This document shows positions 1 to 8,051 of a stretch of 64,000 bases of DNA, piece after piece. Numbering within the stretch: the first letter of the stretch is position 1; each line of letters starts with the position of its first letter. Where the stretch lies: assembly GCF_900103605.1 (NCBI RefSeq), contig NZ_FNHY01000009.1, forward strand, positions 62,001 through 126,000, written 5' to 3'. The notes under the pieces were generated by a model. That model did no database searches. It saw only the letters and a list, made by a program, of their open reading frames with translations, and was not told where the DNA came from. This stretch comes from Psychrobacillus sp. OK028 (GTDB lineage: Bacteria; Bacillota; Bacilli; Bacillales_A; Planococcaceae). The position numbers and the translations under genes are program-made.

Positions 1-296
1 TCTGCAATAAGAGCAGATGAAATTTTGTCTAAGCCAATTCCGCCATATTCTTCAGGAATATCAGCAGCAAGTAAACCTAAATCACCTGCTTCTTTTAATA
101 AACGCACAGAGTGATCAAATTCGTGATGCTCCAAATTTTCCACTACTGGCAGAACAGAGTTTTTCACATACTCCTCTGTCGTTTTCGCAATCATCTTTTG
201 TTCATCATTAAAATCTTCAGGTGTAAATACACGACTAGCGTCTAAATCTTCAATTAAAAATGCTCCGCCTCTTACTACATCCTTTAATTCGTTCAT
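1..296 (-). CDS. fadE: acyl-CoA dehydrogenase, N-terminal part (runs off the window)
   Basis: Only the first 98 or so codons are present; the gene continues beyond the left edge. The visible protein begins MNELKDVVRGGAFLIED and contains the N-terminal helical region of acyl-CoA dehydrogenases, including IPEEYGGIGLD, a signature of the family. These flavoenzymes perform the first oxidation of fatty acyl-CoA in beta-oxidation, with an electron-transfer flavoprotein as partner. The ATG at 296 was preferred to the one at 302 because the AGGAGG at 304-309 is 7 bases from the former and 1 base from the latter. It is the third gene of a fadN-fadA-fadE operon, 23 bases after fadA, and should share the FadR control seen upstream of fadN. 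Confidence 0.9.
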   Translation of the reverse strand, partial: MNELKDVVRGGAFLIEDLDASRVFTPEDFNDEQKMIAKTTEEYVKNSVLPVVENLEHHEFDHSVRLLKEAGDLGLLAADIPEEYGGIGLDKISSALIA

Positions 297-319
297 ATCC
301 ATTCCTCCTAATTGTTTGT

Positions 320-1495
320 CTATAGTATTTCGAACACTCCAGCAGCTCCCATACCGCCACCGATACACATTGTTACAACTCCGAATTGTTTTCCTTGTCG
401 TCTAAGCTCACTCATCAATTTCAACGATAAAATAGTCCCTGTCGCTCCAAGTGGATGCCCAAGTGCAATCGCTCCACCATTTACATTAACCTTATCCATA
501 TCTAATCCTAAGTGTCGAACTACTTGAATGGACTGGGAAGCAAATGCTTCGTTGATTTCCCAAAGGTCGATATCCTCAATGGACAGACCTGCAAGTTTTA
601 ATGCTTTAGGAACTGCAACAATTGGACCGATACCCATTATTTCTGGAGGTACTCCCCCAACAGCGAATGAACGGAATTTCGCAAGCGGTTTTAATCCTTG
701 TGCTTCTGCAACTTCGCGGTCCATGATTAGAACAGCACCTGCTCCATCAGAGGTTTGTGAAGCATTTCCCGCTGTAACAGAACCACGAACATTGAATGCA
801 GGACGCAGTTTCGCAAGAGTTTCTATAGACGTACCAACACGCACTCCCTCATCCATTTCGAACATAAATTTTTTCTGTTGTGCTTTATTGTTTTCATCTA
901 CAAAATTCTTAATAACTTCCACCGGCACAATATCATCATTAAACTTTCCTGCTGCAATCGCCGCTGCAGCTAATTCATGGGATCTTACGGCAAATGCATC
1001 CTGATCTTCACGACTAATACCATATTTAGTTGCTACTTGTTCAGCTGTATGACCCATTCCCATGTAATACTGTGGGGCTGTTTGTGCAAGATGTGCGTTA
1101 GGACGAATTGTATTTCCCATCATCGGCACCATACTCATAGATTCCACTCCACCTGCAAGAATCGCTTCGGCGTGACCTAACATTATACGCTCTGCACCGT
1201 ATGCGATTGACTGTAAACCAGATGAACAGAAACGATTTACTGTTATTGCTGGTGTGGTATCCGGTAGTCCTGCTAATGCACCAATATTACGTGCAACGTT
1301 CATCCCTTGCTCTGCTTCAGGCATTGCACAGCCTAATATAAAATCATCTATCGGGCCATCATAACCACCCGCTCGTTGTAATGTTTCTTTAACTACTAGT
1401 GCTCCAAAATCATCTGGACGAACAGTTGCTAAAGATCCTTTTTTCGCTTTTCCTACAGGCGATCTCGCCCCTGCTACTATAACTGCTTCACGCAT
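320..1495 (-). CDS. fadA: acetyl-CoA C-acyltransferase (3-ketoacyl-CoA thiolase)
   Basis: Thiolase of 391 residues, the usual length. It cleaves 3-ketoacyl-CoA with CoA to acetyl-CoA and a shortened acyl-CoA, the last step of beta-oxidation. The acyl-accepting cysteine is Cys90 in NRFCSSG; His347 in GHPLGATG and Cys377 in CIGGGMGAAG complete the catalytic set. The start chosen gives MREAVIVAGARSP and follows AAAGGAGG at good spacing; an ATG 10 codons upstream has no such site. It lies 29 bases after fadN and is followed by fadE, the order of the Bacillus subtilis fadNAE operon. I am confident of family and role; chain-length preference cannot be read from the sequence. Confidence 0.95.
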   Translation of the reverse strand: MREAVIVAGARSPVGKAKKGSLATVRPDDFGALVVKETLQRAGGYDGPIDDFILGCAMPEAEQGMNVARNIGALAGLPDTTPAITVNRFCSSGLQSIAYGAERIMLGHAEAILAGGVESMSMVPMMGNTIRPNAHLAQTAPQYYMGMGHTAEQVATKYGISREDQDAFAVRSHELAAAAIAAGKFNDDIVPVEVIKNFVDENNKAQQKKFMFEMDEGVRVGTSIETLAKLRPAFNVRGSVTAGNASQTSDGAGAVLIMDREVAEAQGLKPLAKFRSFAVGGVPPEIMGIGPIVAVPKALKLAGLSIEDIDLWEINEAFASQSIQVVRHLGLDMDKVNVNGGAIALGHPLGATGTILSLKLMSELRRQGKQFGVVTMCIGGGMGAAGVFEIL

Positions 1496-1524
1496 GAGTT
1501 TTCCTCCTTTACCTTTATGCAACA

Positions 1525-3909
1525 TTAGTTGCGTAATGGTTTACCTTTCACTAGCATGTGCTGCATTCTTGCTTGCGACTTTGGATCTGCCACCAAGCTT
1601 AAGAAAGCTTCTCGCTCTAAGTTAAGTAAATATTGCTCATCCACTAACGTACCGTATGGAACTTCTCCACCTGCAATAACATAAGCAAGCTTTTTCGCGA
1701 TTTTGAGGTCGTGCTCACTGATATATCCTGAAAGAAGCATTCCTTCAGCACCTAAAATAAGTGCAGCGTAGCCAGGTGACCCTGAAACAGGTACTTTTTC
1801 ACGAATCGGTGCTTTATACCCTGCTTCGGCATGAGCTAACACTGCTTGCTTCGCATCGTAAATTAAATGGTCTGGGTTCACGCTTATACCGTCTGCAAAA
1901 TTCAAGAAATTATTTTCACGAGCTTCCTCACCCGATGTTGAAACCTTTGCCATAGCTATTGTTTCAAATACTCTGCTTGCAACAGATAAATAGTCAACTT
2001 CTACACCGTGTGGAAGTCCTTTTAAATGCTTGATATAAAGCTCTTTATTACCCCCACCACCTGGGATAAGACCAACACCAGCTTCTACTAACCCCATATA
2101 TGTCTCAGAAGATGCTTGGATATGAGCAGCTGGTAAGCAGGTTTCTGCTCCCCCACCTAAAGTCATACCAAATGGAGCAACTACTACTGGTTTAGCCGAG
2201 TACTTAATTTTCATCATGGCATTTTGGAATTGACGAACAACAAAATCTAATTCGAAAATGTTATCATCCTGTGCTTCCATTAAAATCATTCCAAGATTTG
2301 CTCCAACACTGAAGTTTTTACCTTGGTTGCCTATAACAAGTCCCTTGAAGTTCTTCTCTACTTCCTCCACCGAAAAGCTAATCATTTGAAGGATATCTAG
2401 ACCAATCGAGTTCGATTTAGAATGGAACTCAAGCAAAGCAACTCCATCTCCTAAATCTATTAAACTAGCACCCGAATTAGATTTAATGACGCCATGTTTT
2501 TTCTTATATCTTTTTAAATCAATCGCCTTTTCACTTACAGGAACTAATGAATAATCAGTTCCGTTGAAATAGTATTGATCTCCATTTTCTTCTTTGTAGA
2601 AGGATTGGAATCCTTTATCAAGTAAAGACTGAACGAACGCTGGAACTTCAAGTCCTTCAGCAGACATCTTTTCAACTGATTCCTTGACTCCGATTGCATC
2701 CCATATTTCAAAGGGACCTTGTTGCCAGCCGAAGCCCCACTTCATCCCTTGGTCAATTGCAACGATATCATCCGCAATTTCTCCGTGTAATTTAGCCGAA
2801 TAGATTAACGTAGGACTTAAAATACTCCAAAGCAATTCACCAGTTCTATCTTTTGCATAAGTTAATGTTTTCACTTTTGCAGCAAGACCTTTTTGTTGCT
2901 TCGCCATTTCTATTGAAGGCGTTTTCAATTTTTTCATTGCTTCATATTCAAGTGTTTCAGGATTTAACTCTTTTATTTCTTTTCCTTCTTTTAAGAAGAA
3001 CCCTTGCCCAGTTTTAGCTCCAAGCCATTTGTTATCCAGCATCTTTTGCATAAATGCAGGTACTTCAAATACTTTTTGTTCCTCTCCAGTTGTTTGGTCA
3101 TATACGTTTTTTGCAACATGCGCAAATGTATCCAGACCAACAACGTCTAATGTACGGAATGTCGCTGACTTAGGACGACCAATCAGGGGACCTGTAACTG
3201 AGTCTACTTCTCCAACGGAATACCCTCTTGCTTGCATTTCGCGTAATGTTACAAGTAAACCATATGTCCCAATGCGGTTTGCTATGAAGTTAGGAGTATC
3301 TTTTGCAAGTACGACACCTTTTCCTAATACATCTTCTCCAAACTGCTTCATGAACGCTACAACTTCAGGAGCTGTCGTCTTAGCAGGGATTACTTCTAAT
3401 AGTTTCAAATAGCGTGGTGGATTGAAGAAATGTGTACCTAAGAAATGCTTTCCAAAGTCCTCCGTTCTACCGTCTACCATTGCGTTAATACTAATACCAG
3501 ATGTATTGGAACTAATAATAGTTCCTGACTTACGGAATGCATCTATTTTTTCATATAAGCTCTTTTTAACTTCTAAGTTTTCTACTACTACTTCAATAAT
3601 CCAGTCCACGTCTTTTAGTTTTTCCAAATCGTCTTCTAAATTTCCAGCAGTTATTAACTGTAGGTTTTTCTTAGAAGTAAGTGGTGCTGGTTTTTGCTTC
3701 AACAATTTTTGAATGGCTGTTTCAGCAAATTTATTTCTTACTGTTGGATGCTCTATAGTTAATCCCTTTGCTTCCTCATCTTGACTCACTTCTTTTGGTA
3801 CGATATCTAATAATAATGTAGGAATGCCAATATTCGCTAAATGAGCAGCTATTCCTGAACCCATTACCCCTGAACCTAAAACAGCAGCCTTTTTAATTTG
3901 ATATGTCAC
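1525..3909 (-). CDS. fadN: 3-hydroxyacyl-CoA dehydrogenase / enoyl-CoA hydratase fusion
   Basis: Two-domain beta-oxidation enzyme of 794 residues, matching Bacillus FadN. The N-terminal Rossmann domain has GSGVMGSG at residues 12-19 and the HFFNPP motif of 3-hydroxyacyl-CoA dehydrogenases. A helical dehydrogenase domain follows, and a crotonase-like (enoyl-CoA hydratase) domain occupies roughly residues 470-690, where MTLGGGAE and GLIPGGGG stand out. I chose the GTG at 3909 (VTYQIKKAAV) because GGGGAGG sits 8 bases before it; the upstream ATG at 3945 lies inside the FadR palindrome and has no ribosome site. It is the first gene of the operon, so the FadR site just upstream controls all three genes. 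Confidence 0.95.
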   Translation of the reverse strand: MTYQIKKAAVLGSGVMGSGIAAHLANIGIPTLLLDIVPKEVSQDEEAKGLTIEHPTVRNKFAETAIQKLLKQKPAPLTSKKNLQLITAGNLEDDLEKLKDVDWIIEVVVENLEVKKSLYEKIDAFRKSGTIISSNTSGISINAMVDGRTEDFGKHFLGTHFFNPPRYLKLLEVIPAKTTAPEVVAFMKQFGEDVLGKGVVLAKDTPNFIANRIGTYGLLVTLREMQARGYSVGEVDSVTGPLIGRPKSATFRTLDVVGLDTFAHVAKNVYDQTTGEEQKVFEVPAFMQKMLDNKWLGAKTGQGFFLKEGKEIKELNPETLEYEAMKKLKTPSIEMAKQQKGLAAKVKTLTYAKDRTGELLWSILSPTLIYSAKLHGEIADDIVAIDQGMKWGFGWQQGPFEIWDAIGVKESVEKMSAEGLEVPAFVQSLLDKGFQSFYKEENGDQYYFNGTDYSLVPVSEKAIDLKRYKKKHGVIKSNSGASLIDLGDGVALLEFHSKSNSIGLDILQMISFSVEEVEKNFKGLVIGNQGKNFSVGANLGMILMEAQDDNIFELDFVVRQFQNAMMKIKYSAKPVVVAPFGMTLGGGAETCLPAAHIQASSETYMGLVEAGVGLIPGGGGNKELYIKHLKGLPHGVEVDYLSVASRVFETIAMAKVSTSGEEARENNFLNFADGISVNPDHLIYDAKQAVLAHAEAGYKAPIREKVPVSGSPGYAALILGAEGMLLSGYISEHDLKIAKKLAYVIAGGEVPYGTLVDEQYLLNLEREAFLSLVADPKSQARMQHMLVKGKPLRN

Positions 3910-3930
3910 GTGCAAAGCCTCCCCTTTTCT

Positions 3931-3948
3931 TGAATGAATGCTCATTCA
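3931..3948. promoter_or_regulatory. FadR-type operator of the fad operon
   Basis: Perfect inverted repeat TGAATGA-ATGC-TCATTCA, matching the known Bacillus FadR (TetR family) operator. It lies between the -10 box and the fadN start, so a bound repressor would block initiation; long-chain acyl-CoA is the known inducer in Bacillus. No fadR gene is in the window. Confidence 0.88.
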
Positions 3949-3975
3949 TTTTAATTACAAAAAAAATAAAAGCAA
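3948..3975 (-). promoter_or_regulatory. probable sigma-A promoter of fadN-fadA-fadE
   Basis: On the minus strand TTGCTT (3975-3970) and TAAAAT (3953-3948) are separated by 16 bases, and the FadR palindrome begins right at the end of the -10 box. The fit to consensus is fair rather than perfect. Confidence 0.6.
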
Positions 3976-4064
3976 CCTCTATAACTAATAGTTTAGAACA
4001 ATATTTAAATTTTCGCAATAATAAAATGAATAAATAATTCTTTTTTCTTTCTCCTACTTAAGAA

Positions 4065-4078
4065 ACAGTGTACACTGT
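4065..4078. promoter_or_regulatory. 14-base perfect palindrome before the thioredoxin-like gene
   Basis: ACAGTGT-ACACTGT lies 29 bases before the ATG of the thioredoxin-like gene, in its promoter zone. It looks like a repressor or activator site, but I do not recognise the family that would bind it. Confidence 0.35.
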
Positions 4079-4106
4079 AATCAAAGTCATAGGAGGTAAA
4101 TAAAAC

Positions 4107-4427
4107 ATGCAAAAAATTACAACTACTGAACAATTCAACGAAATTATTTCTGGAGACAAAGAGGTTTTAGTAAAATTTGAAGCTGGCTGGTGTCCTGATT
4201 GCCGTCGTATGGAAATGTTCATCGATCCAATCGTTGAAGAATATAACCAGTATACTTGGTACGAAGTCAATCGTGACGAACTTCCAGAAGTTGCTGAGAA
4301 ATACGAAGTAATGGGTATCCCAAGTCTTCTTATTTACCAAAATGGCGAGAAAAAAGCACATCTACATAGTGCAAATGCAAAATCACCTGAGCAGGTAACT
4401 GAATTTCTAGAGGCACAAACTAAGTAA
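4107..4427 (+). CDS. thioredoxin family protein (CPDC active site)
   Basis: Small cytoplasmic thioredoxin-fold protein of 106 residues. The redox pair is Cys29-Pro-Asp-Cys32 in GWCPDCRR, and the cis-proline is Pro72 in GIPSLL; there is no signal peptide. The CPDC motif differs from the CGPC of classical thioredoxin, which in this family usually means an altered redox potential, so its partner is unknown. AGGAGG lies 10 bases before the ATG. It is a single-gene unit, with a palindrome upstream and a terminator about 100 bases downstream. The last 28 bases of the gene are repeated once between the stop codon and the terminator (see the repeat entry). Confidence 0.9.
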   Translation: MQKITTTEQFNEIISGDKEVLVKFEAGWCPDCRRMEMFIDPIVEEYNQYTWYEVNRDELPEVAEKYEVMGIPSLLIYQNGEKKAHLHSANAKSPEQVTEFLEAQTK

Positions 4428-4519
4428 GAAAGTATCTCTAAGACCAAGCTTCTAAATGTTATACTGCGACGAGCTTCGCGCAGGAGCACAGTAACTGAAT
4501 TTCTAGAGGCACAAACTAA
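4394..4519 (+). repeat. 29-base direct repeat: duplicated 3' end of the thioredoxin-like gene
   Basis: The stretch that encodes the last codons of the thioredoxin-like gene (4394-4422, starting GTAACTGAATTTCTAGAGG) is repeated base for base at 4491-4519. Between the copies is about 68 bases including GCGACGAGCTTCGCGCAGGA, more GC-rich than its surroundings and partly self-complementary. The second copy has no ribosome site and is not coding. It reads like a small insertion that duplicated the gene end. Confidence 0.7.
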
Positions 4520-4524
4520 TAATT

Positions 4525-4560
4525 AAAAGGCTGTTTCGTCAAGAAGCAGCCTTTTATTTT
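4525..4560 (+). terminator. terminator of the thioredoxin-like gene
   Basis: Stem AAAAGGCTGTTTC / GAAGCAGCCTTTT (one G-U pair) with loop GTCAA, followed by ATTTTT. Confidence 0.85.
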
Positions 4561-4574
4561 TCACACTTTGTGAA
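4560..4574. promoter_or_regulatory. inverted repeat TTCACA-CTT-TGTGAA before the STAS gene
   Basis: Perfect 6+3+6 inverted repeat about 46 bases before the STAS gene start and just upstream of an AT-rich stretch containing TATAAT. Possible operator; the half-sites are in the opposite order to a Rex box. Confidence 0.3.
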
Positions 4575-4620
4575 CTAATAATATAGTATAATATGAAATA
4601 AAACAGAGGTGCTTACCAAG

Positions 4621-5085
4621 ATGTCCCAAGAACAAGAAATAATTGAACTTAAAGAAAAAATTGCTTATTACGAGCGAATTATTAATACAATTTCTACTCC
4701 CATAATTCCTTCGATCGTGCCGAAGACTATACTAATACCGATAGCTGGATATATGTTTAGAGAGCGCTTTGAAAATATACAGACGAAAACACTCCACTAT
4801 ATCGGAGAGCATAAAGAAATAGAACATGCAGTCTTTGACTTTACTGGAGTTAATGTAGAAGATGTGGAATCATTCGATTACAACGAACTTGCTATGTCCA
4901 TTTCCAGTTTAAATAGCTCCCTTCGATTAATGGGAATACGCCCCATGTATGTAGGGTTCAATCCTCGGTTTATCCGTGAAATTGTTCACGCTAGTATTCA
5001 AGTGGACATCGAGACATATAAAAGTTTCCGTGATGCCTTGAACAAGCTTTTAGTAGAATCAAAAAAATCCATCAGTATTAAATAA
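4621..5085 (+). CDS. STAS-domain protein (RsbS/RsbR-like regulator)
   Basis: Protein of 154 residues with a short N-terminal coiled segment (EQEIIELKEKIAYYERII) followed by one STAS domain from about residue 40 on, like the regulatory proteins of the sigma-B stressosome. It begins the domain with TPIIPSIVPKTILIPIAGYM, close to the TPIIPI.D.VLV.PL.G pattern of RsbR paralogues. It lacks the large N-terminal sensor domain, and the phospho-acceptor positions are not clearly kept (VNVEDVESFDY instead of VPVVDT), so phosphorylation is doubtful. The ATG at 4621 was chosen over the GTG at 4609 because the purine-rich site AGAGG overlaps that GTG. No kinase or phosphatase partner lies next to it. Confidence 0.75.
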   Translation: MSQEQEIIELKEKIAYYERIINTISTPIIPSIVPKTILIPIAGYMFRERFENIQTKTLHYIGEHKEIEHAVFDFTGVNVEDVESFDYNELAMSISSLNSSLRLMGIRPMYVGFNPRFIREIVHASIQVDIETYKSFRDALNKLLVESKKSISIK

Positions 5086-5095
5086 AAATTGTTAT

Positions 5096-5130
5096 GGAGA
5101 ATTGCTATTAAAAGCAACTCTCCTTTTTTT
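5096..5130. terminator. terminator between the convergent STAS and Eis-like genes
   Basis: Stem GGAGAATTGCT / AGCAACTCTCC with one mismatch, then seven T on the plus strand. It ends the STAS transcript. Confidence 0.75.
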
Positions 5131-5157
5131 GCTGTTAACTAGAACACTAGTTAATGT

Positions 5158-6417
5158 TTAAAAAGATGTAAAACAAATTGGCCCATTCTTTGGTTTGAAC
5201 CAGTCGTCTAGTTCTTTTGGATTTTGCTGTTGCACCTTCACTTCCCCGTAATTATAAAGCGATTCTATCGTTACACAACCCATCCACCATGAACTTAAAT
5301 CATGAATCCCGATAGAAATATTTGCTTGACCATGGTTCCTCTCAACTTTATGGATTTTCCACTGGTCACTACTATAAGACAATTCATATATCCCTTGCTG
5401 CTCAGGTATAAATGAATCCTCCACTTCTAACAAAACCTTAGTATTTCCTTGAGGTTTTCCTAAACCGTGAAAATTAGTATCATTAACAAATGTTTCTATA
5501 TTAGTAATACGATACATGATTCCCGAACCTGACGCTGCCACTTCATGATACACACTTGGAATTACATGATTGGAATCATTCATGGGATTAGAAAGACTAT
5601 AGACTAAGGACTTATCATTCGTAGGGAAAATAACTCGATCTACTTGGTCCTGCTGTGAACTTACCCAAGAAGCTAGTTGTTTATAAGCACTTGGATTGCT
5701 CCATATCCATTCATGAATAATCATATGCTGATGTAGAAAATGACTATCTTTTACCGGTTCCAAAGTGAAAGCTAGGGCACCTACTAGACGATTTTCTTCT
5801 TCTACCCCAACATAATATGTTTTCCTAGCTTTAATGTATTCCCTTTCCTTCCAAGTTCTTTTGAACATTCCATGATTTTTCTGAGCGTATTCATTATATA
5901 GAGATACGATAGCCTCTTCATCCGATGGTGACAAAAATTTCACCTTACTTTTATTGCCATCTGTTATGAGGGCTCCTGGTTTAAATTTAAATTCATATCG
6001 TAATGGTCCGTAGCCATAACCCATTTTCCGATAAAAGCTTGGATTAAATGGATAAAGCGAAACGAGTGCAATATTTTCTTGCCGAGCATAGTTATGAAAA
6101 TACGAAAGTAGTTTAAAAGCGATTTTTTCTTTTTTATGTAATAAATGAACAGCGACCATGCCGATACCGAATATACGCTGGAATTTCCCATTAATATTAC
6201 ATTCAAAATCATTTACCCGAAATATTCCTAAAAGCTCATCACTCTGTTCATCAAAACAACCAAAAAATTGAATATCATTATCTTGACTTTGTTCTGTTTC
6301 CAACCGCTCTATGAATTCTTTTTTCTTTTCGTCCGACTGGATGAGCATCCCAGGATATGCAAGTGAAGCAATATCGGCTGCTTGTTTCCAGTCCTCTGTT
6401 TGTAGTAACCTAATCAT
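5158..6417 (-). CDS. Eis-like GNAT N-acetyltransferase
   Basis: 419 residues with the three-part arrangement of the Eis family: an N-terminal GNAT domain (IGMVAVHLLHKKEKIAFKLL and YPFNPSFYRKMGYGYG are the acetyl-CoA-binding and C-terminal parts of that fold), a second GNAT-like domain from about residue 190, and an SCP2-like C-terminal domain. Eis proteins acetylate amines such as aminoglycosides or protein lysines and work as hexamers; the physiological substrate in spore formers is not known. The C-terminus ends in a phenylalanine (GPICFTSF), as is typical, where the carboxylate acts as the base. It is transcribed alone. Confidence 0.85.
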   Translation of the reverse strand: MIRLLQTEDWKQAADIASLAYPGMLIQSDEKKKEFIERLETEQSQDNDIQFFGCFDEQSDELLGIFRVNDFECNINGKFQRIFGIGMVAVHLLHKKEKIAFKLLSYFHNYARQENIALVSLYPFNPSFYRKMGYGYGPLRYEFKFKPGALITDGNKSKVKFLSPSDEEAIVSLYNEYAQKNHGMFKRTWKEREYIKARKTYYVGVEEENRLVGALAFTLEPVKDSHFLHQHMIIHEWIWSNPSAYKQLASWVSSQQDQVDRVIFPTNDKSLVYSLSNPMNDSNHVIPSVYHEVAASGSGIMYRITNIETFVNDTNFHGLGKPQGNTKVLLEVEDSFIPEQQGIYELSYSSDQWKIHKVERNHGQANISIGIHDLSSWWMGCVTIESLYNYGEVKVQQQNPKELDDWFKPKNGPICFTSF

Positions 6418-6556
6418 TCCATTTCCCCCTCTATTAACGATTATGTTAAATTGTATTATAGATTAGACGAACAATTAAGAAAATAAAAATTTTATTAGAT
6501 TTAAAAAAAGAGTTTCCCAAGTGTAAAAGGAAAACTCTATTATTAGGAGGTCGAAC

Positions 6557-7072
6557 ATGAAAGTACAGCTTCGGGTTCAAGGTTTTTCTCAATATGATGC
6601 ATCGATACAAGCAAATTACCGAGCTTCTGCGTGTGGACCAGTTACTGCTTACGTTTTGTTAAATTATTTGCTTCCTCAAGCATCCCCCTTTCCACCTAAT
6701 GTTTTATATAATAAATTAGGTGGAACGCGCATTGGGTTATTTACCTATCGTTTTATTCGAAAGATGCGAAAATTACTCGGACCTAATTGGAAAGTAAACA
6801 AATGTACATTGCAAGTAGCTTTAAACGAATTGAAAGAAGGAAGACCCGTCGCATTAAAATTCGATAAATACTTTTCGCTTAAGTGGAACAAAAAATTCTC
6901 TTTTTCCTATCACTGGGTTCCTCTTTTAGGCTATGAATTAGTAGATAATGAAATAATACTAATAATCCATGATAACGGCGGCAGAAATCGTCCCAGTCAG
7001 ATTAGAAGAGTTCGCTATGCAGATAATGCTTCCATATTAACGTTTGTTCAAATAACTCCATTAGGGACATAA
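6557..7072 (+). CDS. C39-like cysteine peptidase
   Basis: 171 residues with a peptidase C39-like papain fold. The nucleophile is Cys26 in ASACGPVTA, the histidine is His119 in FSYHWVPLLGYE, and the third member is Asp139 or Asn140 in IIHDNGG. There is no signal peptide or membrane segment, so it is probably cytoplasmic; the substrate is unknown. TAGGAGGT 9 bases before the ATG sets the start. It ends back to back with the exonuclease gene on the other strand, with no room for a terminator between the two stop codons. Confidence 0.8.
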   Translation: MKVQLRVQGFSQYDASIQANYRASACGPVTAYVLLNYLLPQASPFPPNVLYNKLGGTRIGLFTYRFIRKMRKLLGPNWKVNKCTLQVALNELKEGRPVALKFDKYFSLKWNKKFSFSYHWVPLLGYELVDNEIILIIHDNGGRNRPSQIRRVRYADNASILTFVQITPLGT

Positions 7073-7948
7073 TTATTTCTGAAGCTGCCTAGCCAAAATT
7101 GTATAACCATGTTCATATAAAAAGTCATGCTTTTCCGAAGAGATATCTCCGATTAGTAAATGGTCTAACTCTGCTTCTATTGGCACATCCCTACGAATAG
7201 TAGCCAACTCTTTGGAAAGCTTTAACATCTCTAAATCCGTTTCAATTTTCGTTCGTTGACCTACTTTCAAAAGTGGCAATGCTTCTATTACTTTATCGAC
7301 ATTGCCATAGGTTTTGACAAGCTGTAGTGCTGTTTTTGGTCCAATCCCCTTCACTCCCGCATAGCCATCACTAGAATCTCCCATAAATGCCTTTACATCG
7401 GGGAAAAGTAATGGGGAAATACCGTATTCTTCAAGGAATCGATCTTCATTGTATACATCATAAATTGTAAATCCCTTTTTCGTAAATGCAATTTCTGTGG
7501 ATGGCTCAAGTAATTGAAGAAGATCTTTATCTCCACTAACTATCGTAAACCTAGCATCATCTTTCCATTTATGTGTAATCGAAGCAATTGTATCATCCGC
7601 TTCCATTCCAACTATTCCAAAATTCATCCATCCCAAATGCTCCGATAACTCCTGTGCCATATCGAACTGTGGTATAAGTTCTTCAGCTGGCTTAGGACGG
7701 TTTGCTTTATAGCCGTCAAATAACTCATTTCTAAATGTCAGCATGCCTTTATCCCAGCAAACAGCCATATGTGTTGGCTTCATTAAATTTTGTGCGGCCA
7801 ATACATGGCGAGCAAATCCCTGTACTGCATTTGTCGGAATTCCTTTGTCATTATTAAAATAATTCCCAGACATTGCAGTGGCAAAAAACGATCTAAATAA
7901 TAATGCCATTCCATCTATTACTAATACATGTGGTTTTTCCTGAGTCAT
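7073..7948 (-). CDS. 5'-3' exonuclease, stand-alone polymerase I-type (YpcP-like)
   Basis: 291 residues corresponding to the 5'-3' exonuclease domain of DNA polymerase I without the polymerase. Metal-binding acidic motifs are visible in order: VLVIDGMALLFRSFF, MEADDTIAS, VSGDKDLLQL and FMGDSSDGYAGVKGIGPKTA, the last being the helix-hairpin-helix DNA-binding element. Such proteins remove RNA primers and flaps and can replace the missing activity of truncated polymerases. The ATG at 7948 follows AAAGGGTG; a GTG three codons earlier overlaps that site. Its stop codon touches that of the C39-like peptidase gene, so the two transcripts must overlap at their ends. Confidence 0.9.
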   Translation of the reverse strand: MTQEKPHVLVIDGMALLFRSFFATAMSGNYFNNDKGIPTNAVQGFARHVLAAQNLMKPTHMAVCWDKGMLTFRNELFDGYKANRPKPAEELIPQFDMAQELSEHLGWMNFGIVGMEADDTIASITHKWKDDARFTIVSGDKDLLQLLEPSTEIAFTKKGFTIYDVYNEDRFLEEYGISPLLFPDVKAFMGDSSDGYAGVKGIGPKTALQLVKTYGNVDKVIEALPLLKVGQRTKIETDLEMLKLSKELATIRRDVPIEAELDHLLIGDISSEKHDFLYEHGYTILARQLQK

Positions 7949-8051
7949 TTCAAACACCCTTTTTTTATAGTTAACTTATTATAACACGAGTGGATTCAAT
8001 CTATTAAACATTGGGTATATAGTTTGAAACTGATAGAATGGAGAAAGAAAG

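Noticed and set aside
4027-4040. TGAATAAATAATTC as a second FadR site before the thioredoxin-like gene
   Set aside because: The right arm lacks the TCATTCA half; only one half-site is partly matched.
4560-4574. TTCACA-CTT-TGTGAA as a Rex site
   Set aside because: Rex boxes have the half-sites in the order TGTGAA then TTCACA with a 4-base centre; here they are reversed with a 3-base centre.
6509-6538. Hairpin AGAGTTT / AAACTCT before the C39-like peptidase gene as a terminator
   Set aside because: No T-run on either strand and no gene upstream that would need it; at most a leader hairpin.
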